Positions 1 through 14,600 of a DNA stretch of 64,000 nt are shown one piece after another. The stretch is from Sitta carolinensis. Taxonomy: Eukaryota > Chordata > Aves > Passeriformes > Sittidae. Each line of letters starts with the position of its first letter. Position 1 is the first letter of the stretch. Under the pieces are notes generated by a model, which saw only the letters and a program-made list of their open reading frames with translations, was not told the origin of the DNA and did no database searches. Where the stretch lies: the NCBI GenBank assembly GCA_032173965.1, contig CM063287.1, positions 7,197,859-7,261,858 on the forward strand, written 5' to 3'. The position numbers were made by a program, and so were the translations under genes.

Positions 1-169
1 TCAGAACAGCATTGGAATTGAAAATGAGCAAATAAATAACATCCTTACACTGGAATTTCCTCAATTCTATTAACCCTGGATATATTAAAAACTGGCATTA
101 ACGGTGATTCTCTGGCAGCAGCAGAATCTAAAAGTTCTTAACACTTTCTGTAAAGTGACTTATAAAACC

Positions 170-400
170 TGTACTAGCTGCTTAGCATGATTTTGTTGGG
201 CACTAAGGTGAGACTAACCAACTTATAGTTCTCCAGGTTTTCCTTTTTTCCCTTTTTAAAAATGGGGGTAATATTTCCCCTCTTCCAGTCAGTGGGACCT
301 TCACTGAACTGCTACTTCTCAAATATGATGCTTTATAGCTTAGCCACGTCCTCTGCCAGTTCCATCAGGACCTGCAGATGCATCTCACTGGGTTCCAGAA
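170..400 (-). mobile_element. CR1 LINE fragment, reverse-transcriptase region, decayed
   Basis: Read on the minus strand, this stretch encodes a decayed piece of CR1 ORF2, the reverse transcriptase of the main bird LINE. The peptide contains recognisable CR1 pieces in order: an ELAEDVAKL block, [23 protein letters not shown] and NYKLVSLT. In-frame stops fall after VAKL and after SIIFEK, so it cannot be active. Neither ORF2 end nor the CR1 3' terminus is present, so it is an internal relic. Boundaries are approximate because divergence fades at both ends. The match is from memory of the CR1 family, not a search. Confidence 0.75.
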
Positions 401-3400
401 AAAGATTTCCACGATGCAGCTCCCATTAGCTTGGCTTGTATCTCCGTGGTAAACCAGTGTTTAAGAACAAATTCATTTTGATTGATATTTAAATAACCCA
501 CAATTTCATCGCTGGCTGGAGGATCTTGCACTCTAGGGTAGATTACTTCTGCGAGTATTTGATTCTCATTTTCTCAGTGAAATAAAGCTTTGTTCATGCA
601 GCTATGAAGTATTATTAGGTGGTAATGACACACAGAGTGGTCTTCATTAGGGAGCACTGTTAATTACAAATGCCAAGCAGTTTGCAGGCCATCTATTCTG
701 ACTGTAATTATGATGTTACTTGCACACCTGTGTCTGAGTAGTTTCCTCTAACTAGGGCTCATTCTTTTGACTCAGCAAGGAACATCCCTTGACTGTGGAA
801 ATAGCTCTTTTGTTGTCTCCATGGGTAGAGAATAAGACAGAAGGGAGGGAAAGCTTGGGAAACAGCCAGCAGTTGAAGCAGGCAGTGAGCCCTAAGTGAC
901 TGTGTGGGCCTACACAACAGAGGGAGCGTGTCTTGAATGCAATATGATTTAAAAATAGGCTTAAAACAGGCCTATTTGCTGGTGTGCTTTTTGCTCAGTG
1001 CAACATGTGTTAATTAGAGCTTTAGGACAGCTTCCCAGTAAACAGCATTTTCCCTCAAAGAGACAAACAAGGAGGGAGACTTTTGATGCTGGGAATAAGG
1101 TATTGTGAATAAGAATCAGCAGCAATGGGTTTAGTTTCAGCTAGACTGGAATTTATTGCAGCTTTATGTTTTTATAAAGGAAACCTGTGTGTCAGCTTCT
1201 AGTGGTGACAGGGATGCTGAGAATTGGCATGTGAGGATAATGTGATAATACAGAGACACCAGGGAGCATGTGTACACAAAAATGCATCTCAGCCAGCCAG
1301 AAGGCCATGCTGTGATTTTAGTAAAAAGCTGTGACAGAAAATCAATAGCTTTGAGAAAGACCCATGGTAAGGCAACAGCATTATCTGTGCGTTCTGCATT
1401 CTGCTTCCTCCTTGCTTCCCTTCCCAGAGACAGAGCTGCATGAACTCACGTTTGAGTTTTGTTAGCTCTGGGCCTGAGTAGCTCAAGCAGGGAGGCAATT
1501 CAGGGAATACAAAGTATTCCTGCAAAGCAGGGGAGGGGATGGAGAGCAGGGCGGGATGAGTCAGGCAGCGCGGGTTTATTGACGGTCTCCTGCTCACTGC
1601 TTCCCTCTCAGCTGGGTCCTGATCATCACAAAAACCTCCCACTCTGCCTCACAGCAGCTGCACTCTGCTCTCAACTGCCATGTGTGAATCAACAGCAAGT
1701 CCCCTCTCCAGGTTTCCACACAGGGCAGGACATCCTGGCAGGATGATCTGGCAAAGTGGGTCCAGATTATGGAGTTTATATTAGGCACCAACTTCGAGCG
1801 AGGTTTTCTCGGGTGTTTTGGTTTTGGCATTTTGTTTGTGTTGATTTGTTTATTTTTATTCTTCTCCAACTCCTTTTTTTTGTCTAAAATGACAGAGTAC
1901 CAATTGTTAATGAAAAGTAGAGCAAAGGCAGACTGCTCAGTGTTAGCTGACACATGGTTTGTAATTGTGTTATTTTATTTCAGTTTGTGATACCACCTCT
2001 GTATTTTGTCCATAGGCATGCAGTACACTCAAGGGGATGCTGACCTTTGGGCAAAAAAGTCCACCAATAACATTCAAAGGGAGCATAATTTCCATGTGCT
2101 TGGGTATTTAAGCATTTTGGAATTGGGAGACCTTTCCCATGTTGGCATAGAGAGGTAATGTTAGCATTAACTGATAATCTACTTAATTTCTTTTACTAAC
2201 TGATAATACTGAGAAATGGATGTTTTTCTAGCACAGAATTAGACTGAAGGGGCAGATAGGAGAAAGTGTGTTTTTTTTGCTTTTGGTTGCTTCTCACTTC
2301 ACCCAAGAACTCAGTTCTTTCTCTATGGAAAACTCTGAGAAACAGCCATAGACTTGGCTCATTTAAAAGAAGTAGTTCTAATTTGATTTTTTTTTTCCCA
2401 TTAAACCTTCTTTTTGTCAGAGCTTAATATCTCAATACCCCCAGTGCATAAAAGATTATTCAAAGAGTTACACAATGAAAAAACTCAGAGTAAGGAGAGG
2501 GCATTCTCTGTCACCTGGGAAAAATCTTTCATAAATAACTAGAACGTATGACTGCTTTGCTCTAGGCTATGTATACTGAAGTTCGGGCAGGGGTTTGTTA
2601 GCTGGAAAACATAAGCCAAAGTTTGTCAGGGTTTTGTCCTTTGTGTAGCTGAGCTGCACAAAACATGGGAAGTACAAGAAAGTAAGAACATAGTATGTAT
2701 TTAATCATTGAGCTTTCAGGGGTGCTGGGCTTAGCTTGTATCTTAATTGCCTTCCAGTCATAGTTATACCATAGTGTGGGTCACAAATACTTGGAGAAGT
2801 GGTTGAGAAGCTGAAACACCTTCACAGCACCAGTAGGGTAGGGCTGGGCCTGAGTGACTGTCAAGTGCTGCTCAATGCCACATTCAGGTTTGCTTGGGCA
2901 CAAACTGGGCAACTTTCCAGTCTCCTAAATGCTCTGAAGTGTGCCTGCATCCCCAGTGAGAGACTGGAGCTGGCTGGATTGGCTGAACATTTCCTTCCTC
3001 AGCCTCCAAACATCATAACTCACTGCTCTTGGGCAGCGTGGTATGAGGAGAATTAGAATTTGGGAATTATTGTAGCAGGGCAGAATCACTATGTGAAAGT
3101 CTTCCTCAGAGATTCCCATCACCACAGGCTGAACCACAGCCCAGGTCAAGTCCAGCTATAGCAGCCATGAGAACTTCCTTTGGGAAATGGAGGATGAAAT
3201 GCACGGAGAAGCAGCACACAGATCTCTGACTTAACTGGCATGAAAGCCTCAGGGCATTGGAGCATGGCATGCCAGCAGGATTTAGAGGCTGGGAGGCATT
3301 GTGATGGGACATTGCCCCCTAAGGATGCTCCCAGTCCCCTTGAAGGTCCCTTGGGTTTGTTTCCCTGGTCTGTGCTTGTTTATTCACGCCAATGGCTGAA

Positions 3401-6400
3401 AGCAGGGACAACTTCTACTGCATGTGATCAATCATATCTTCTGTGAACTGTCCTAAACCTTAGTTTTTTATTTCTTTTCTTATTTCTCCTCTTTCTGGCA
3501 TCCTAAAAATCCTGCAGTTCTTATCATTGTCCCTTGTATCTTGCTGCTTCAGAGTTTTAAAATATCTTGAGGCTAGTACATACTGTATGTATATACTTGT
3601 GTTGGGTTACATTGCTATTCACTTAAATAATACACTTTTGTGCATTTCAAGGCAATTGATTTCTAAACAAGGAATGCCAAGCTTAAATCTGAGGCTGGTT
3701 CTTTAATAACAGCCCAACACGTTAAGAATCAGTGGCAGTTCTGAAATACTTCTATTTTTCAAAATAGAAAATGTATCAAAGTGGATTGTGCCCTTGGGGG
3801 AAAATTATTTTTGGCAATTTGGTTTCTGCCAGCTCACCAGAAAGCTCTCAGTCAGTGAGCACTTTCTAGAACAGCACTAAATAGCATTGGTAGGAGTTGC
3901 AAAATCTTGCACTAATTGGCTTGCCAAGGCCCCAGCTCACTCAGTAGAGAAAAGTTGCTTTCATTAGGTGAGCAGAGCACTTCATTAATACTTAAAAAGG
4001 GTATGTGAGTGTTCAGAGATTGCAGGCTGGAAGGGAAAGGCTGTCATTTGTGTAGCTGCAGAACTCCTGAAACCGTCTGTGGGGTCTGAGGTAATGCACC
4101 TGCTGGCTGGACAGCAGCACTGAGCTGCCAGTGTCCTTCCTTTGTAGAGGTGACACAGGAGAAGGATCTGTTGAAATCCCCCATCATTTGTGGGTTTTCA
4201 GCTGCATTGGGAAGGTGGAGGCAAAGCCGCAGCATTGCCATCCTTCATGGTTGCTGGCATTTAAAAATAGAGGTGCACAGGCATTTGCAACAGCTTCTTT
4301 GGATGTGGTACCCCATTTGGCTCCACACCCAGAGCAGGTCCAGCACACCCAGGTGGATCTGCCCCAGCATGGCCCCACACCAGTGATGTACACTCAGGGA
4401 GAGGCAGGAGTGTTAATCACTCTGGTTTTATTACAGATGTGAGGGTTTCTCAGGAGGTGGAATTTTCAGGTCGCTTATGCCAAGTTCATCACTTGCATAA
4501 GTTAACTGCTGAGCTGCAGTTTTCTGGAACTGTGCTGTCTTTGCTAATTTGATACTCTGCCTCTTAGAGGAAACATAGATTTCCTGTCAAAATTGGCATT
4601 TTATATTCAGCAGAACTCGCCTTTCTTCTTGATGAGTCACAAATTCTTCTGTGCAAAACAATATCTTCAAGGCTGTTGTCGTCTTATGCTGTACATGGTG
4701 TGTTTGGGGTGAAATACATTTTAGGGAAACAGAAAACTAGCCTGCCCCATGCTTTATCAGTTCCAGGAAGATCCCAACCAGGAAAGTACAGCCAATGGAA
4801 AATGGGGCAGTGCTGTTGGCCAGCTTGCCTACAGATTTTTGGTTGTACATGCAGGTACTGTCAGATCTCAGGCATCCTGACATGATCTCAGGCATCCAGA
4901 CGTGCTGTTTAAGTGGAGGACCTGCAGCCACAGCCAAATGATCCAATAAGAGTCCCATAACTGAATCCATCCTGGAACGTTTGGCTTGACACTGAATTTG
5001 CATTATGACAGTGAAAAATGTTGCTTAGAAATCTATACTGCAACGGCAAATCTTTTACCTACATTCTATTTACTAAGGGTCAGGCAGGGTCTGATTGCAG
5101 GAAATACCAGCCACTTTCTCAAAAACAAGAATGGACTTATTGAGACATATTAATTCATTGGTCTAAGGCAAATCTCTCTCCCTCAGAGTTCAGTGATGTA
5201 GTTCTTTATCCATGCTTTCCAAAAGTTGTTAGACCTAATTACAATATAATCTGCTTAAAATGAGCTTTACTTGAAGTCAAGCAGTCAAAAAATAATAAAC
5301 AGAGCAGTATATTATTAGAAAAAACATGTTGTGTTAAAAAAAACCCCAACTGTCAGGAGCTGGCTGCTTTCAAACAATTTTTCAAACCGATTATTTGGAA
5401 TGTTGACTGACCTAACTATAGCTTTCTCATTTCTATGACTCCTTCCTTTTTTGTTCTGAAATATTTCATTTTGCGTCATTATGTTGTACAATAAAATGGA
5501 ATTTGGGATGACAGATTTTCATATACAGTGTATTTTAAATTATGAAAGGCAGGAATAAACAGAGGTAAGTACTTCAAGAAGTTTATGATGATATTTTTGA
5601 CTCATGGAGTTTTTATTCTCTGTATTTTTGAGTGCTGGAAGTTGAAAACAATTCTCTCTGTATCTCTGTATCCTTCCAAGTCCCAGCTTTTTTGTACCAT
5701 AATTTCACCTGTTATGTCTTTAGTTGTGTTCATATCTATACATTGTCCTGATCCCTGTTTCCTTCTGCTTTTCTCTAAATAGCAAAGATCATCTTATTTG
5801 TTAATATATTTAAAAAATCATAACAGAGCCTGAGGCCTTTAGATGAAAACACCCTGTTTCTAATAGGAGCTTCCTAAATACATTTTAGTTCCTGTCCATG
5901 CTGCCATAAACCAATGCACAAGTGCCTAGAATTGCTCCCTGGGAATATTAAGAACTTGGATGTTGGTTGTATCTCTTGTACATATGATGGGTAGTGACTT
6001 TTTGACTTCCCTGCACTGTAATTGCACTGAGTTACATCCCTTTGAAAAGGAGGTGACCTGACAGCAGAGAAAATATTTGCCTGTTTTCTTTCTTCAGCTT
6101 CTGCACTTTTGGCTCACTGGGGTCTCAAAAGAGAGGGGATTGCTCTTCCACAGTGTACAGCTTTTGGTGGCTGCAGGGAGAAGCCTGGAGAGTACAGGGC
6201 AGGTCAGGAACACTCAACCATCAGACTGAGGTCATGGTGGGAGGAGAGAAGAGCAAAGCCAGTTTGGGAAGAAATGGAAAAAGGATGCCTTCTCCATGGG
6301 AACCCACAAGTAAGTGTTAATCATCACCCATCTGGATGAAGCCTGACTGCAAGGGCATAAATGACAGGGGAGTGATTGTTGCTGCATCCCTTTTTTTCTT

Positions 6401-7450
6401 AATGTGAGTCATTCTGGGTTCTGCCTGTTAAAATGCATTTTGGCATTCCTAACTCCTCTAGGATTTTATAACCTCTTGTGGAATCTCAGGCAGTGTGTGT
6501 GGTTATGAAGAGCTGTCTGGATAGTTTTAGTTAATTCTTCCCTGTTCATGCCACAGCTGTGTTTTAGAGGCTGCTTGCACAGTGTCTGAGGGGAAAGAAG
6601 GGCCAAAGCATTGGTAAAGCCATCCACCCCTGGTGTGTGCTGAGGGTCCTGCATGGTGTGAGATATCTCAGCCACCCTCTCCCAGCCCCACACATCTCGT
6701 CAGACCTGTTCTGTTTGGCTCACCCAACCATTTTTTCTCACTAAAAACAAGAAGGGCTCTTCTCAACTGCTCTGCCAGGAAAAGCGAGGTCCCCCCAGTT
6801 CAGCAACAGCTGTCAGAGAGATGGTGGCAAGAAGTTGAGGGCTGAGAGCAGAGGATGAACCTCCTTTTTTTTGTTGTAGCTGATGTTACATCTGCACACA
6901 AAACAATGGTACAAACCAAAAGCCCATCTGGATGGCAGAGCTGTCAGGTATTCCAGCTGTTCCTGTGTAGGAGATGCCCCAGACCAGTGTGTGTCCAAAG
7001 CAGGTGTAGGAGAAACAGGTCCAGAGCAAGAGATGACTGCCACGATTCTGCAAGTTCAGTTTGAGGCAAAAGGCTTTTGCCCTATGAATGACTCCTTTGT
7101 TTATTGTCAGGCCCTGCACTTCCACACGCAATCAACTCCCTGAAACTTAAATCAAATATTAAAATGAGTGGTTCATAAGTCATTCAAGTGTTAACATAGC
7201 AGAATCTTTTAGCTTGCCCATTTTAACAAACTGTCATCCTGAAGCTCCTGGCTTTGACACCTCGATGACAAGTAATTCCATAAGATAGATGTGTGAGTCC
7301 AGGGACCTTGGAGCACTTAAGTTGCCACAGTTATGTTATAAATATAGAAACTCTCTGTACTAAATAGATCTAATGTGATTCCCCCCAACACACACAACTC
7401 TGGTCCCTTGACATCAGAGGATCTGCATGAAGGTGGCTACAGGGCAGGTT
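401..7450. other. Unannotated non-coding sequence
   Basis: I see no supported gene or recognisable repeat here. Short T runs and AT-rich patches are common and stop codons are frequent in all frames. A donor-like site near 5564 has only stop-containing frames behind it, so it gives no coding exon. Confidence 0.5.
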
Positions 7451-7559
7451 TTAGATACAGAAAAGGCTGGAGTTGCCCAGGGCACTGGGCTGCCTTCCCT
7501 GCCTCAGCTGGGGCAGGGAGAACAGCTGGGAGAGCAGGACAGGGCTTACAGTGTTCACT
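7451..7559 (-). CDS. Candidate terminal coding exon (weak), unknown protein
   Basis: On the minus strand a pyrimidine-rich tract ends in GAGCAG just above 7559, a good splice-acceptor context. The frame after it is open for about 35 codons to a TAA near 7451. That frame has the phase needed to continue the candidate exon at 8616-8690: the last two bases there plus the first base here give a Gly codon. An AATAAA on the minus strand (7105-7100) could serve as a polyadenylation signal. The peptide is Leu-, Ser- and Pro-rich and resembles nothing I know. Chance is a fair explanation; transcript data would settle it. Confidence 0.12.
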
Positions 7560-8615
7560 CTGCTCAGAGTAGCAAGGAGACAATAACAAGGCATCTTTCA
7601 TCAAGTGCAAATGCAGTGTGGAAGGAAAACTTGAAGAAAACTGGAGAGCTTTAGTGTAACTTACAGAAAGATCCCTCTGCACCACAGAATGAAGGTGTGA
7701 TCGCAGCACGTGTTGGGGCTCCTAGAGCACCCTAGCCAGGGCAGGTGGTGGCTGTGGTTGAAGAGGTGCTGGTGCAAGTTTTGACACACGTTAGCTGGAG
7801 CACGAAAGCCTTCCAGGAACCAGCCACTAGCAGAAGCTGGAGTAGAAGCAATGTTATTGCCTTTTATTTTTATGGTTTAGAAGCAGTGGGCAGTGTACCA
7901 GAAAGGTGCTTCCAGTTTCCATCCGTTTTTGTAGAGAAAAACTACTGCCAGATCTTACAAACTTTGTCTGGATGTAATGCAAGATAAAACAAAGTCTGCT
8001 CTCAGAGTTGGATGCCAAAGAAAACTGAACATAAGGGACACATTTTAATTAACTGCTACAGTAATTTATTAAGGAAAGTGATTTGTTGATCACTATTCAC
8101 AGTCTTTAAATAAGAATTTGTTTTCTAAGAGGAGTGCTTTTAGTTCAGCCACATTTTATTCCGTTTGGTATAGGAATTTCTGGGGAGCATTCCACATACT
8201 CTCAAGCAGATCTGGTGAGCTGGTTGCCACAGTTCCTCCTGTCCTTAAAATTAAAAATTGTTAGCATCTCCTGCTCATATATTTCAGGCTGAAATGAAAA
8301 GATAAAGCATGCTATGTGTAATGAGATATTGTATTTTATTCTAAATCTGTCTGTTCAATTTTTGTTGGAAAGGCAGGTAAGGCATCTCCAAGCTTAAGTA
8401 ATGAGTTGAACTTCTCAGTTAAAATCAGATCGTTTTGATTTTTCTGCAAGACAAATAAAACTTGGTGAGACCATGTTTACATCTCTGACCTCTCTGGTTC
8501 CCCAACACTGAACTTGTATTTCCAAAATCCCTTTCTAATGCAACTAGGGTAGTGGAAATGTGGGTGTCTAGAAAAAGGAAGCTCATAACTGGCTGATGAT
8601 GTCATTCACACTTAC

Positions 8616-8690
8616 CCAGAAGAATCACTGCTGTTCATGTCATTAAAATAGTTGGGATGATTTGCCAGTATTTTTGTCTTGTTCTCCCTC
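8616..8690 (-). CDS. Candidate internal coding exon, unknown protein
   Basis: The minus strand shows an acceptor (CTCCTTCTGCAG) directly above 8690 and a strong donor (CTGG then GTAAGTGTG) at 8616. The 75-bp interval is open in only one frame, giving 24 full codons that contain RENKTKILANHPNYFND and a Ser/Asp-rich end; the other two frames carry stops. Both splice junctions are phase 2, which matches the candidate terminal exon at 7451-7559. The length is a multiple of three, so the exon could be skipped without a frameshift. I recognise no domain. Chance pairs like this are expected in a window of this size. Confidence 0.2.
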
Positions 8691-11600
8691 CTGCAGAAGG
8701 AGTTGTAAGTTAAGTGCTTGTATCCATGATGTAGGTTATTGAACAGGGATTGATGTTGATCAGACATCAATTTCATTTCACCAAGCATTTATTTCATATG
8801 CACTGCTTCAATTATGTTATCACTGTAAGCTTTCCTGTTAATTAGCTTAGAAGGAGTAATTTCCCAGCAGATTATAGGAGCTAGCATGTAATGAATGTTT
8901 CTGACATTAAAAAACCTTATTGATAGAAATTATCTAAATTTGATATCATCTGGAATAAAATAGATATTATAGATATACCTCTTGATCTTGTAATAAGTAA
9001 TGAAAAAATATTTATCACAGGCTGTCACCTGTCACTTTTCTTTGATAAGTTTGCTTAAAATTTATAAAAGTTTGTCTTCATATGCTTGAACAAACTTGAC
9101 TTGTTTGAGGTGAACAATTTTTTGTTGAGCCAAGGCAAGAAAAAAAAAATGTTTCTTCAATTTACTTTTAGGAGAAATTATTTTTATATTATTCTGTGAT
9201 AAAGATCTGGATTTGGATGGATTTGAGAAAAGAGAAGCCTGCTGTTTATTAGTTACTCTATGCATGATGGTAGTTCTATTACTCATGGAATTTTCTAATA
9301 GTGGGTATGGGTTTTTTGGGTCACAAAGATTGGTTTTTTATGTATTCTAGGGTTTTTGCATTGAGTGAGGCTGCAGAGGTTTTCAAGTCTGTGACTGGAA
9401 GCTTTTCCCAAACAGTTTTCTTCTCAGCTGGAGAAAATTGTGTGTTGTTATTTCAAAGTCTTACTGGCAAGGAAGTTCGGTCAGTACAGCATGATTGTGC
9501 TCTCCTTTGAAAGAGGATTTTTCACCAGATGGGAGCATACTTGTCATTTGAATCTTTCGAGCTCCCTTTGAAATTCTGAGGCAGCTGATTTGCAAATGCA
9601 GGGTTGCACAGCTCCTGTGCATTCAGTGAGCTTTTAGAGACTATCATTTTTGGCTGTCTCTGTCTGTGTCACCAGGTTACCTCTGGACATGACTGGGGGC
9701 TACTGCTATCTTAATGTGAGGAAACTGCTTTTAGCTGGTTTATTTAACAAAATTATCTCTATGGGTTTTCTTATAATTGTTACCTTTTAGAAGAGACAAG
9801 AATTAGAAACCATGATCTGTAAAACTCTGCCTTTCCGCAGAATGATTTTGAATAATCCAACGTTGTAGAAATCACTTTCTAGTTACAGTCTCACAAACAA
9901 AAATCATGTTTATAATCTAGTAGTTCATGGTGTAGACTTGCTTGAGTTTGCATTATCTATGTAGAAGGCTAGGGTGTGCAAAAACAAACATGAACTTAGG
10001 GAATTGTTATATATTTTTATCTGAGCATTCTAACAAGGCACACATAAATATAATGATGATCTTCCTGGTTACTGACCTGTCAACTTATGATACCTGAGAA
10101 GGCATTTGTAATCTTGGTCATCCTAAAGGGCTCTTTTGCATTTTTTGTACACTGAGCCTTAGGTGTGTGTATAAGTGAGTAGACTCTAGATTATGAGAGG
10201 GAGGAGCTAGAATAATGGAAAATGGTGCTCTCACATCCTAAAAGTCAGTGAGACTGAATCCTCCCTTCATTTCCTTCTCACAGTGAAGAGGATGTCTTCA
10301 CTCCCTCTGTCTTTATCTTGAGATTCTCTTTCCCTGTGGTGGCCTGGACAATGAAGGATCTCTACCTAAAACTCCAGACATTCACATAGCTTCTCTTTCA
10401 GTAAACCCAAACTGTTGAAATGCAGAGGGAAGGTGTGAAAGTAAACCATCCTTCTGCAGCAACCCATCCAGATGGATTCTGGGCAACATCTGAGGTCTTT
10501 GATGGACTCTGAGATTCTGTAGCCCCCAATATAAATCTCTCAGGCAGTCTATATCAAAAGAGAGGATCAGAGCACAGTCCTGACAATCCCTCTTTAAAGG
10601 TTTCTCTCCTTTTCAGCAAGTTTGAACATTCATCTTCTTTTCTTTTTTCAATGAGATCTGGAGAAATGTTTTTTCTCCCCTATGGTGGGGTGACATTGGT
10701 GAAGCAGCACTGTTTTGTGTTAATGGAAACTGGGAAGGTGTTATTTTTTTCTTAATTTCATCTGAGTGATATTTCTATCTGGAGAGATCACTGGCTCCTT
10801 GCAACAATGGCAGGTGAAATATGCAATAAAAACTGGATCTTACGTCCTTTGACAAAGATCCAGGGGTTTGTAAACTCCCCATTGTGCCAGGCATGTGGTG
10901 AAGAGGGGGCTTGTGGCTGTGCTTTGTTAACACTGGCTCTCTTTACACACTTCATACCCTCCACCCCTGGCTCATAGGAGCCACATCCTCCCCACATTAG
11001 AAAGGTGGTAGAGTTTTCTGGAGCTGTAGATTAATTACAAACAACCTTTAATACAATAAATCTAACATGAGCCAAGAAATGAATAATGTCTTTGGGCTGC
11101 CTGCTCAGTGCTCATGTGCTACTTCAAGCATACTTGTAGCAGTTATTAATAATAATCATCATAACACAGCTGTCAGTGGGTACAGAAATGTCTGCAACCT
11201 GGAACTTCTCATCCTTGTGGCAAGATGTTGCATTTAATTAGAGAAGCTTTTGCTTTGTTTGTATTTATCTATTGTGAAAAAACATAAAGGAATTAAAAGC
11301 AGTGTGAATCCTTATGGGATGTCAAACAGGAGCTCTTTTCCTCTGAACGTTGCAGTGGCTTTATTTTGAACATGTGAAACAGGTAGGGACTGACAACCTT
11401 ATGCCCTGTGCTGGTCCAAATCCAGTTTGGGCTTCAAGCTGGTTGTTACAAGCAGCAGAAAGATAAAAGTTCCCCAAATCACATTTTAGCAATCCCAGAC
11501 TTTGTATTTGGTGTAAAACAGGAAGGGAGGGAGGGCTGGTGTTTGTTCACACACAGGTTTTTGCTGGTTTTCCACCACTGAGCACACTTGAGGCTTGAAC

Positions 11601-14600
11601 AGAACAATCTGTATGCAGTCCCACTGACAGAATTCTTCAGGCCAGTCTGCTAGTACCCATCCACCAGCACCACTTTTCCTGATGATGTTCAAGCAGTCTA
11701 TTCACATGTGGGGCCTTCAGCTGGGAGAAAAACAATAAAGTAGGTTAAAAAATGTTTGTTCAGTTTCAGTTGGAAAGAAGGTGGAAGAGATGAGAGGGGT
11801 TGAAATATTATGGGTTGTCAGAAAATCAGCAGGAACCTCGGAAGGAAGAGAGGAGGATGTGGATTGAAGAAACTGGAGCCCTGAGGGCAATCCTCTAAAA
11901 ATATATTAGAACAGCACTGTCAGTATCAGTATTCTCAAGACACGCAAGTCCTGCACTCTTAATTGAAAAGTGCCAGGGGTAAGGTGCTCACCTTGAAACT
12001 CATTATCTATTAAAATAATTTCTTTCATTTTTTACTGCTAAGGACTTGTTTTAAACTGAAGAGTTGGAACCTGAAATGCCATTTTCTTGTTGTTCTGAGG
12101 ACCAGTCCTTTCAATTGGAATGGTACAGTACAGCTAATAGAGCCTGGTTTATTTAGGGTATATAGTTATGATTTACCAATTATTTAGTGCCTCTGAGTTT
12201 AATAATATTCCTCTTCTCCTCCCAAAATATGATTTAATCATAACTCTACTTTGAAGTACCTGTCTCTATGAGTGTGTATGTGTATATGTATATCATTACA
12301 TGTATCTTTGGGCACTACTGTGTTTTGGGGGCTGCTTTAGGGACCTTGTGCTGAAGTCACTGAGGCCTTAAATAAAAAAAGCGGAAAAAGAGAGAATGAT
12401 AACTTCTCAGAACATACAGAGAACAGAAGCATAAAAAAATTCAATGACGTATACATCAAATGCAGAATCTTATACACATGCAAGGCTTATTGAATATGAT
12501 TATTGATTACTACGTTTTCCCCTGATTATAAGAAAATGAGAGATTTTATAGTAGGATTAGGAGTCTAATATTCTCTTCTTAAAGTGCAGAGCAAATAGTT
12601 GAAAAACTAGGAAAAGGACAACCCAGGAGAATTTACTCCCAGGGCAGAGATAAGCTCTACTCTGTCAATTGAAGGCTGAAGCCCAGATGATGTGGTGATT
12701 ATTGAGCAACTCATATCAATCTGTTGCAGAGCAAAGAGAAAGAGAAATTGAAGACTGGGAGGAGCAGTAGGCTGTTACAGAGTTAAGGCCTGCTTTACTT
12801 ATCTCTGGGCTCACATTTAATCCAGATATCAGTTCAGCAGTTTGCAAAATCAATCTCTCTGTTCCCGATTCACCTTCAGATCCTTTGGCACATCTTCATT
12901 AACCCTGTGATTTGGGAATAAGGCAGCCATGTGTGTCTGGAGACAGCAGCCATAGCAGAGTGCTGTTCTGATTTCTTCTGGGGTCTCTTTGCACAGTTAT
13001 CTCAGTCCCACAGAGCAGGAGCTGGTGGGCAGTGAGCTGAGTGACCCTTCTGCAGCTCTGCAGCTCCCTGCACTGCTGGGAGTGGCAGCACTCACCTCAC
13101 AGGCTGCTATTGACACTGGCAAAGTAATTGGCTTGCTCAAGCTGATAAATGCTTCATGCTTCCTGAGCCTTACAGCAGCAACAGGAATTATTAATCTGGA
13201 CCTTTTTTCCTTCAGCCTTGCCAGAAGGCAGGAAGGTAGCTGCCCCCCAAAAGCCATGGATGCTGAGGCAGGATGCTCCCTCCTTGGCAGGGGACCAAAA
13301 CCTGAGAGCCTTCAGCCATGACTCAGCAAGGATGAGGCTGGGGCAAACCACTGAGCATCTTTGATGGTTTGGTAGCACCCCTTATGCAGGGAAACAAAGA
13401 AGCAATACTCGACACTTGAAGCTTACTAGTCCCTCTAGGTTTTCCCAAGTTGCCCTTCAGTATTTAATCTGCAAATCCAAAGTTTGTTTTGTTGCTGCTT
13501 ATTTCTCTTTTTCTTCCTTTTCTTGGTGGTATTGAGCAGCGTTTCAAGTGTCTGACTGTGTGAAACAAATGAACAAAAAAGAATCCTGACTCATTCTGGG
13601 AGGAAGGGAGGTGGTAGCTGCTTGATATCACCAGTGGGAGCTCCTCTCCAGACTTCATTACTCCTTAATCCTGTCAGCCTGGGACAGAAGGAATCACACA
13701 GCTCTTTTAGGAGCACAAAAGCCATGTAATCCATCATCTGAATACCAGGTGTTTAGTTGAAAATGGTTCATTCTGGTCCAGAATATACTAAATTCCACAA
13801 CAAGTTCTTTCACCTAAGCAGTCCCCATGTCATGTCCTCACTGTGTCAACACTCTCAGGATCAAAGCCTGTCCCTGGCACTGAATTTAAAGGTCTATGAC
13901 CAAGACATTTCTGGAATTCTAAGGTTCATTTCTCCCCAAGTCACTACTCTTCTTCATTGTCTTTTTGACCTGTTCATGACATGAGGAATTTATTCTTTAA
14001 GGCTCCTTTCATGAGCAACTTCGAGCTATGCTCACTAGGAGCCACCATTCAAGTCTGTGTTCTGTGGCTGCTTTATACTTCAAAATCAGTCCTTAGTGTG
14101 TCATTTGAAATCTGGTTTTATGCAAAAATTTCCCATATACTTGAAAGCCTTTTAATGACCTGATTTTATGGGATGTAGTGTTGTTTAAGGTAAGCACTAA
14201 AGAAAGTTTCAGGCACTTTGTGTCTCTGTAGCTTAATTTCACACCAAAATACTCTGTGTAGTTTATGTAGTTTTTCTGCAAAAAAGACAATCTAATTTAC
14301 TTAAATATTTAAATAAGCTTCTACATGTTTACTTCAGTGCCTGTTTGGCAGAGTGGCTGCGCATGTAAGTGATGGGCAAGTGGTCAGATGCATGACAGGA
14401 TTGAACAGTGGATAATGGATTATCTGTGTGTTTGGGGGCAGATAGATTTACCCATGCTCAAAGCTGACTGAGTCCTGCTGTGGAGTCTTGGTGCTGCTCT
14501 TCAGCAGAAGGAAATGCAGTTCCATCCTGGTGACAAAAACACCTCAAGAACCCTTGGCTTGATATGGTCAGTCATTGCTGTGGAGGTATATAAAAAGTCA

